Positions 58,676 to 64,000 of a stretch of 64,000 bases of DNA are shown one piece after another. The notes under the pieces are model-generated. The model was not told the origin of the DNA and made no database searches. It saw only the letters and a list, made by a program, of their open reading frames with translations. The translations under genes were made by a program, and so were the position numbers. This DNA comes from CAKAHY01 sp963522175 (GTDB taxonomy: Bacteria; Bacillota; Clostridia; Lachnospirales; Lachnospiraceae): NCBI GenBank assembly GCA_963522175.1, contig CAUQXC010000004.1:186001-250000 (forward strand), written 5' to 3'. Numbering within the stretch: the first letter of the stretch is position 1; every line of letters begins with the position of its first letter.

Positions 58676-60955
58676 ATGTTTAGGCTACAGAAGATAAACA
58701 AGCTTGAAGACTTTTTCCTCGATTTGGATAAGAGGTCGCAAAGAGGGGTTTATTTTTACAGAATAAATGGATATACAAAAGAGGTGGCGGAACTTATCAG
58801 AGAATACTACCTGCAAGCAAGCACTCTCGGTATGGTTATAGAAGGTAAACTTCAAAATCCGGATGATAAAAATCTTGCTTATTATGAAGAGATAATGGGT
58901 ATGAACTTTTCTCTGAACGGTGATTTTTTGGCTAAAAGTCTAAAAAAATGGCTTCCTTTTTTGACGGATATTAAGGTGAGAGATTTAGCTTCGGCGGTAT
59001 ATGAATGTCTTGAGGATCTTAAGAAAGCCGGAAAAAATGAAAATATTTTAAAAAATGCGTACATAAAGTTTATGTGCTGGCTTTACTACAGATTTTCAAG
59101 GGTTTTGGATTTTTTGAATTCAGGCAAGGTACCTAAAATCTTGTATGAGGGAGAGATAAGCAATCATGAGCTTTTGTTTATGAGCGTTTTGTCCAAGGCG
59201 GGTTGTGATATACTTCTTTTACAGTATAAGGGTGATGCCGCATATTTAAAACTTGATTCCGACTCATCTCTTTCATATCCTCTTGAAGTTCAGGCTATGG
59301 GCGCCTTTCCCGAAGGCTTTTGTATAAAGACGGTGAGGGATGAGGCAGAGGCAAAGAAATCAAGACAAAAGCTTTACGGCAAGCTTTCAAGCCTTCAAAA
59401 TTGTACGAATGCGTGGATTGAGGGAAAGGGTCCCGATGATATAAAAACCGCCGTAAACTTCAGAGGAAGTGACGAGAACCTCTTTTATAATGCGTATATA
59501 CGCATAAACGGAGTTGATGACAAGAGTTCTTACCTGAACGAACTGTACAAGTTTTATAATGAGTTAAAAACCGCCGGAAGAAGGGTTTTTGTACAAAACG
59601 GCAGCATAACCCTACCGAGCACTTTTGAAATAGCGGAAATTAAAAGGCAAAATTATGCAAATAAAGAACAAATGATTGTGGGACTCAGTGAAAACATAAG
59701 ATTTTCAAATATAGAGCTTCAAAAAATCATGATAAGGACCTTCGTAGATATTTTAAGCGATGAATCCGAGGCGACAAATGAAAGCCTGAACAGACTTACA
59801 AATAAGGCGGTTTATCTCCTTTGTTGGCTTAAAAGATATATGGCTGAGCTTTTTTCGGCTACTAAGATAAAGGATATCTCCTGCTTTATTTATATGGGTG
59901 CCTGTCAAAATGACATAGAAGCTTTATTTATAAAGCTTTTGGCAAGACTTCCGCTGGACATTCTTATTCTGAAGCCGGATTTAAGTGCAAAGAGCAGTTT
60001 GTCGGACAGTCTTTTATACGAAATAAATAATACGGAGTCATTATCCGTAAAAACATTCCCTACGGAAAGCTCCCCTATAAAAATGGGTACTCTTGCGTAT
60101 CATGCGGAAAGAGAGCTTGACAACATTATGTATACCGACAGCGGAATGTACAGAAATATGCAGTATAAAAAAGCAAATGTCGTAAATCTGCAAACCATGT
60201 ATGAAGAAATAGATATCTTGTGGAAGGAAGAACTTAAGTACAGACCGAATTTCGGCACGATTAACGAAACGGTCACCCTTCCGGTTATATTTGCCAAGGT
60301 GTCGGGAGTTAAGGATGCGGATTTAGGTAAGTATTGGACGCAAATAAAGGAGCTCTGCGATAAGGGAGAGGACTGTATTCTTATAAAAGACGTAAACTAT
60401 ATTACAGCTACAGGTGAAAATCCCGTTAAGCCTTATGTAACGCAGTTTTATAAGAATTCGAGACTTAAAAAGGATTTGATAAAGTCTCATTCTTCTTATC
60501 AATATTCATTTTTGAGAGAAGAGGTTCAGGATTATATTTTGGATAAGCTCGAGGAGCTTATAGCGAGTAAGCTGATAAAAGGCACTTTTGAAAACGGGAC
60601 GGAATATACGATAATATCCCTGATATTGAATCTGCCCAAGGAAATATTAAGATTGATTCAAAAGTTCGATTTTACAAAGAAGAATCCTAAACTGGTCTAC
60701 ATAGGTGTGAGTGAGAGGATGATTTCGCTTGAAGATACGATATGTATTCAGTTTTTGAATTTGGTAGGCTTTGATATAGTATTTTTCATCCCTACCGGTT
60801 ATCAAAACGTGGAAACCCATTTGAACAGGAGATTGTTTGAAGAATATAAAATCGGTGAATATATGTATGATTTGACTATACCCGATTTTACAAAAATAAA
60901 GAAGGCTTCCGAACCTAAAACATGGTATGAAAGGATATTTAAGAGAGGTAAATAA
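58676..60955 (+). CDS. YceG-family protein of the Ter operon
   Basis: A 759-residue cytoplasmic protein that matches the Bacillus YceG family (Pfam YceG_bac), a fixed partner of TerD and TelA. It seems to contain two similar halves: each has a helical part with a FMCWLYYRFSRVL- or YLLCWLKRYMAEL-like stretch and then L-x-x-x-G/A-C/R-D-I-L-L/I-L (SKAGCDILLLQ; ARLPLDILILK; LVGFDIVFFIP). AAGGTGAATGT leads the ATG. It ends one base before the TelA-family gene. Biochemical role is unknown; Ter operons protect from tellurite, oxidants and phage. Confidence 0.85.
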   Translation: MFRLQKINKLEDFFLDLDKRSQRGVYFYRINGYTKEVAELIREYYLQASTLGMVIEGKLQNPDDKNLAYYEEIMGMNFSLNGDFLAKSLKKWLPFLTDIKVRDLASAVYECLEDLKKAGKNENILKNAYIKFMCWLYYRFSRVLDFLNSGKVPKILYEGEISNHELLFMSVLSKAGCDILLLQYKGDAAYLKLDSDSSLSYPLEVQAMGAFPEGFCIKTVRDEAEAKKSRQKLYGKLSSLQNCTNAWIEGKGPDDIKTAVNFRGSDENLFYNAYIRINGVDDKSSYLNELYKFYNELKTAGRRVFVQNGSITLPSTFEIAEIKRQNYANKEQMIVGLSENIRFSNIELQKIMIRTFVDILSDESEATNESLNRLTNKAVYLLCWLKRYMAELFSATKIKDISCFIYMGACQNDIEALFIKLLARLPLDILILKPDLSAKSSLSDSLLYEINNTESLSVKTFPTESSPIKMGTLAYHAERELDNIMYTDSGMYRNMQYKKANVVNLQTMYEEIDILWKEELKYRPNFGTINETVTLPVIFAKVSGVKDADLGKYWTQIKELCDKGEDCILIKDVNYITATGENPVKPYVTQFYKNSRLKKDLIKSHSSYQYSFLREEVQDYILDKLEELIASKLIKGTFENGTEYTIISLILNLPKEILRLIQKFDFTKKNPKLVYIGVSERMISLEDTICIQFLNLVGFDIVFFIPTGYQNVETHLNRRLFEEYKIGEYMYDLTIPDFTKIKKASEPKTWYERIFKRGK

Positions 60956-60956
60956 T

Positions 60957-62099
60957 ATGGGAATTGATTTTGGAAAAAAAGAAGAGAGGGCGATACAGCC
61001 TGTTATGCAGCAGGAGGAAGAAACTCAGATAGCAGCTACCTATGATATTGTCGATGAAAGAAAAAAACTGACCACCGAGCTTGTGGGCTCAAAGGAGGTT
61101 GACAATATTGTAAGTACCATAGAAGTAAACAACCTTGAAACTATAGTTTCCTTCGGCTCGGAGGTGGCTGAGGAAATTTCCAAGGCTTCCGACGTGGTTC
61201 TTAACAGCATGAATATGAATCAAATTGACGAGTCGAGCAAAATGCTTAATACCTTGGCGACTATAATGAGTAAGTTCGATATAGAGGAGATCAAGGAGAA
61301 CCCTAATTTATTCACCAAGCTTTTCGGAGGACTTAGAAAACAGCTTGATAAGATACTTGAGAAATACCACACCATGGGCGGTGAGGTTGACAAGATTTAT
61401 GTTCAGCTCAAGCAGTATGAAAATGAAATAAAAGAATCAAATAAAAAATTGGAAACAATGTTTACGGCAAATGTAAATTACTATCATGAGCTTGTAAAAT
61501 ATATTCTGGCTGGAGAGCAGGGCTGCAGAGAGCTTCAGGAATATATAGACAGCCGCAGGCAGGAGATGGAAAGAACCGGAGACAATTCGATACAGTTTGA
61601 AATAACAAGTTTGGAACAGGCTCTTATGATGCTCGAGCAAAGGACGCAGGATTTGCGAGTTGCCGAAAACATTGCAATGCAGTCGGTGCCTATGATTAAG
61701 ACCATGGCTTTCAGTAATATGAACCTTGTCAGAAAAATAAATTCGGCGTTTATAATTACACTCCCTATATTTAAGCAGGCACTTGCGCAAGCTATAATGC
61801 TCAAGAGACAGCGCATACAGGCGGAGGCTATGTCGGCACTGGATCAGAAGACAAACGAGATGCTTATAAAGAATGCTCAAAACACAGTAGAGCAGTCAAA
61901 GATGACAGCGGCTTTGGCATCCGGAAGCTCCATAAAGATAGAAACGCTTGAAACGACATGGAGAACCATTATGAACGGTATAGATGAAACAAAGCAGATA
62001 CAGGACAATGCAAGAAGACAGAGAGTCGAGGATAAGGCAAGACTTGATAATATTAAGCAGGAATTTAATAAAATGTATAAAATGTCTGAAAATAATTAG
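60957..62099 (+). CDS. TelA/YceH-family toxic-anion-resistance protein
   Basis: A 380-residue protein, almost entirely helical and coiled-coil. GSKEVDNIVSTIEVNNLETIVSFGSEVAEEISKASD, seen in parts, then LGGLRKQLDKIL, an IKESNKKLETMF segment and TLETTWRTIMNGIDETKQIQ at the end are typical of TelA (B. subtilis YceH). ATG 60957 follows AGAGGTAAATAAT, two bases after the YceG stop. TelA proteins give tellurite and antimicrobial-peptide resistance by an unknown mechanism. Confidence 0.92.
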   Translation: MGIDFGKKEERAIQPVMQQEEETQIAATYDIVDERKKLTTELVGSKEVDNIVSTIEVNNLETIVSFGSEVAEEISKASDVVLNSMNMNQIDESSKMLNTLATIMSKFDIEEIKENPNLFTKLFGGLRKQLDKILEKYHTMGGEVDKIYVQLKQYENEIKESNKKLETMFTANVNYYHELVKYILAGEQGCRELQEYIDSRRQEMERTGDNSIQFEITSLEQALMMLEQRTQDLRVAENIAMQSVPMIKTMAFSNMNLVRKINSAFIITLPIFKQALAQAIMLKRQRIQAEAMSALDQKTNEMLIKNAQNTVEQSKMTAALASGSSIKIETLETTWRTIMNGIDETKQIQDNARRQRVEDKARLDNIKQEFNKMYKMSENN

Positions 62100-62111
62100 A
62101 TATTTATACAC

Positions 62112-62140
62112 TTGAAAGAAAAGAGAAAAAGTAGTAGTAT
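62112..62140 (+). promoter_or_regulatory. Possible promoter for the terD pair
   Basis: TTGAAA (62112-62117) and TAGTAT (62135-62140) are 17 bases apart, 43 bases before the first terD start. Confidence 0.45.
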
Positions 62141-62183
62141 ATAGTTAATCAGCTTCATATAAAATTTTAAGGAGGGTAATATT

Positions 62184-62765
62184 ATGCCTATCAGTTTATC
62201 AAAAGGACAAAAAGTTGACTTAACAAAAGGAAATCCGGGACTTAAGACCATTCTCGTAGGACTCGGTTGGGACGTGAACGCTTTCGATTCGGGAACGGAT
62301 TTCGACCTTGACGCTTCCGTATTTATGTGCGGTGCGGACGGAAAATGTCCGTCGGATAAGGAGTTTATCTACTACGGTAATCTCGAGCATGCAAGTACTT
62401 CCGTAGCACACTTGGGAGATAACCTCACAGGTGCCGGCGAGGGAGACGACGAGCAGGTTAGAATAGACTTAAGCAAGGTTCCTGAGAATATAGAGAAGAT
62501 ATCTTTTACGGTTACCATCTATGACGCGGAAACAAGGCATCAGAACTTCGGACAGGTTTCAAACGCTTTCATACGTATAGTTGATGAAGCAAACAACACG
62601 GAGCTTATAAGATATGATTTGGGAGAGGATTTCTCTATAGAAACCGCCGTTGTTATAGGAGAGCTTTACAGAAATAACGGAGAGTGGAAGTTCAACGCTA
62701 TAGGAAGCGGCTTCCAGGGCGGACTCGCAGCACTTTGCGGACACTTCGGTATAAATGTAGGTTAA
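62184..62765 (+). CDS. terD: TerD-family calcium-binding stress protein 1
   Basis: A 193-residue TerD protein: ISLSKGQKVDLTKGNPGL at the start, GLGWD, DFDLDASVF and the calcium-binding GDNLTGAGEGDDEQ, then NAFIRIVDE and a C-terminal NNGEWKFNAIGSGF. Two calcium ions sit between the acidic loops in known TerD structures. AAGGAGGG precedes the ATG, and strong expression is likely. It is 17 bases before a second TerD. Confidence 0.96.
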   Translation: MPISLSKGQKVDLTKGNPGLKTILVGLGWDVNAFDSGTDFDLDASVFMCGADGKCPSDKEFIYYGNLEHASTSVAHLGDNLTGAGEGDDEQVRIDLSKVPENIEKISFTVTIYDAETRHQNFGQVSNAFIRIVDEANNTELIRYDLGEDFSIETAVVIGELYRNNGEWKFNAIGSGFQGGLAALCGHFGINVG

Positions 62766-62782
62766 CAGCTTAGGAGGATAAG

Positions 62783-63376
62783 ATGTCTATAAGTTTGCAA
62801 AAAGGACAAAAAGTAAGTCTTTCCAAAGATAACTCAGGTCTTTCAAAAATAATTGTGGGACTCGGCTGGGACGAGGTAAAGCAGTCAAAGGGCTTATTCG
62901 GCTTCGGTTCGGGAGGAGCTTCTATCGACTGTGATGCTTCGGCACTTCTTTTGGTTGACGGAAAGCTTCGTTCCAAGCATGATTTGATTTTCTTCAATAA
63001 TCTTACTCATGCATCGGGAAGTGTAGCACACATGGGAGATAACCTCACAGGTGCCGGCGAGGGAGACGACGAGCAGATAGTTATAGATCTTAACTCGGTT
63101 CCTGCCGAATATGATAAGATTGTCATGGTTGTCAATATATACATGGCAAAGCAGAGAAAGCAGCACTTCGGTCTTATTCAAAATGCTTTTATAAGACTGG
63201 TGGATGCAAGAAACAATAAAGAGATTTGCAGATATAATCTCACAGAGGACTACTCCGGTTTAACGTCGATGATATTCGGAGAAGTTTACAGACATAACGG
63301 AGAGTGGAAGTTTAATGCTGTCGGTCAGGGAACACCTGATGACGGAATTTCACAGCTTGCACAAAGATACGTATAA
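62783..63376 (+). CDS. terD: TerD-family calcium-binding stress protein 2
   Basis: A 197-residue paralogue of the first: ISLQKGQKVSLSKDNSGLSK, GLGWDE, then an insertion rich in Gly/Phe/Ser (KGLFGFGSGGAS), IDCDASALLL, and the same GDNLTGAGEGDDEQ. The DNA of that loop is identical in both genes over about 40 bases, which suggests recent exchange. The insertion and Cys-for-Leu change in the DxDxDAS loop distinguish it from the first TerD. A strong hairpin follows. Confidence 0.95.
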   Translation: MSISLQKGQKVSLSKDNSGLSKIIVGLGWDEVKQSKGLFGFGSGGASIDCDASALLLVDGKLRSKHDLIFFNNLTHASGSVAHMGDNLTGAGEGDDEQIVIDLNSVPAEYDKIVMVVNIYMAKQRKQHFGLIQNAFIRLVDARNNKEICRYNLTEDYSGLTSMIFGEVYRHNGEWKFNAVGQGTPDDGISQLAQRYV

Positions 63377-63396
63377 AACTGTAATGTGTTATCCTT

Positions 63397-63440
63397 GTAA
63401 AGGAGAGACTATATGATATAGTTTCTCCTTTACTTTATTA
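63397..63440 (+). terminator. Terminator after the terD pair
   Basis: GTAAAGGAGAGACTATA pairs with TATAGTTTCTCCTTTAC (one G-U pair), 17 pairs with a 3-base loop, then TTTATT. Confidence 0.85.
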
Positions 63441-63464
63441 CAGCTAATGAGAGGAAAGAATTAA

Positions 63465-64000
63465 ATGAAATTTAACGGATTAACTGACAAGGAAGTTGAA
63501 GCTTCCAGAGCGAAATACGGTTCCAATGCCATTCCGGATTCGGAACCCACTACTTTTTGGGAAGAGTTTAAAGAAACCTTCAAAGACCCTATTATAAGGA
63601 TTTTGCTTGCCATTGCGGTACTTATGATAGTTATGTTTTTCTTCGGATACGCCGAAATATATGAGGCTTTAGGTATAATAACGGCGGTGCTGATAGTAGC
63701 TTTTGTATCGGCAAGAACAGGTGTGGCAAGCGATACCAAGTACAGAGAGCTTAAGGAAAGCTCGGAAAAAGATAAGTGTAAGGTTCACAGAAACGGTATG
63801 GTTACCGTTATTGATGTGGATGATGTCGTTGTCGGAGATAAGATTCTTTTGCAGTCCGGTGACAAGGTTGTGGCAGACGGAGTCTTGGCGGACGGTCTTT
63901 TAAAAGTGAGTAATGCCGTGTTAAACGGTGAGTCCGAAGAATGTAAAAAAACCGCAGCAAGCGAAGACTTCGAAATGACGGAGAATATTACAGGTGATAC
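63465..64000 (+). CDS. Calcium-type P-type ATPase, N-terminal part (runs off the window)
   Basis: 178 residues are visible. They open with the cation-ATPase N-domain (GLTDKEVEASRAKYGSNAIP), two membrane helices (PIIRILLAIAVLMIVMFFFG and IITAVLIVAFVSA), then the A-domain start with VGDKILLQSGDKVVADG. This matches PMCA/SERCA-like bacterial calcium pumps. The phosphorylation DKTGT lies beyond the window. Placed after two calcium-binding TerD proteins, it supports a calcium link for this locus. GAGGAAAG precedes the ATG. Confidence 0.92.
   Translation, partial: MKFNGLTDKEVEASRAKYGSNAIPDSEPTTFWEEFKETFKDPIIRILLAIAVLMIVMFFFGYAEIYEALGIITAVLIVAFVSARTGVASDTKYRELKESSEKDKCKVHRNGMVTVIDVDDVVVGDKILLQSGDKVVADGVLADGLLKVSNAVLNGESEECKKTAASEDFEMTENITGD

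Overview
The window looks like a low-GC, anaerobic Gram-positive chromosome, most likely a member of the Lachnospiraceae and possibly an oral or mucosal one. The reasons are strong AGGAGG-type ribosome binding sites, tightly packed operons, pyruvate formate-lyase fermentation, a MalEFG/GH13 sugar locus, proteins with glucan/choline-type cell-wall-binding repeats, lipoproteins with Gram-positive lipoboxes and a Bacillus-like Ter operon. The genus is an inference; no rRNA is present.

Layout. 0-1.3 kb: two CobW-type metal GTPases, the second carrying a YcgQ-like C-terminal part. 1.3-9.3 kb: a LacI-type regulator, an ABC sugar importer (binding lipoprotein and two permeases, no ATPase) and two GH13 alpha-glucosidases. 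9.4-12.7 kb (minus strand): a pyruvate formate-lyase whose glycyl-radical domain is a separate gene, with an extra degenerate copy of that domain between, and the activase. 13.0-16.6 kb: larB-larC-larE for the nickel-pincer cofactor (no larA here) and a membrane protein. 16.7-23.3 kb: small orphan genes, three proteins with cell-wall-binding repeats and a DUF2142 membrane protein; one repeat protein ends in an IdeS/Mac-type cysteine protease domain with the full catalytic set. 23.5-35.6 kb: a surface-polysaccharide cluster (ThDP carboligase, SDR, C-methyltransferase-like protein, NADP-type secondary alcohol dehydrogenase, three GT2 proteins, a polyprenyl-phosphate sugar transferase and an LCP ligase), which suggests a modified, perhaps two-carbon-branched, sugar. 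35.8-38.0 kb: HtrA protease and a coiled-coil protein.

38.1-51.1 kb is the most unusual region. A 1685-residue secreted protein (six ricin-like modules, an InlB-like part and a C-terminal GH24/T4-lysozyme-like domain) overlaps, by one base, the first of two tandem membrane-anchored paralogues. The tandem pair recurs 4.5 kb later behind a short scar of the 3' end of the muramidase gene. Three lipoproteins of one family, two of them identical, lie around them; their layout recalls the lysozyme-binding DUF3298/RsiV type. The same promoter segment occurs three times, the same hairpin three times, and fragments of an IS200/IS605 element mark recombination junctions. I read this as a candidate lysozyme-effector plus immunity/inhibitor array that has been duplicated and reshuffled.

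51.2-55.9 kb: a divergent ClpX-like ATPase, a signal peptidase II-like protein, a CNNM/CorC protein and cardiolipin synthase. 56.0-64 kb: a Ter (tellurite/stress) locus with a CitE-like lyase divergent from a trypsin-like protease, a YceG-family protein, a TelA-family protein, two TerD proteins and the start of a calcium-type P-type ATPase. No tRNA, rRNA or CRISPR array was seen.
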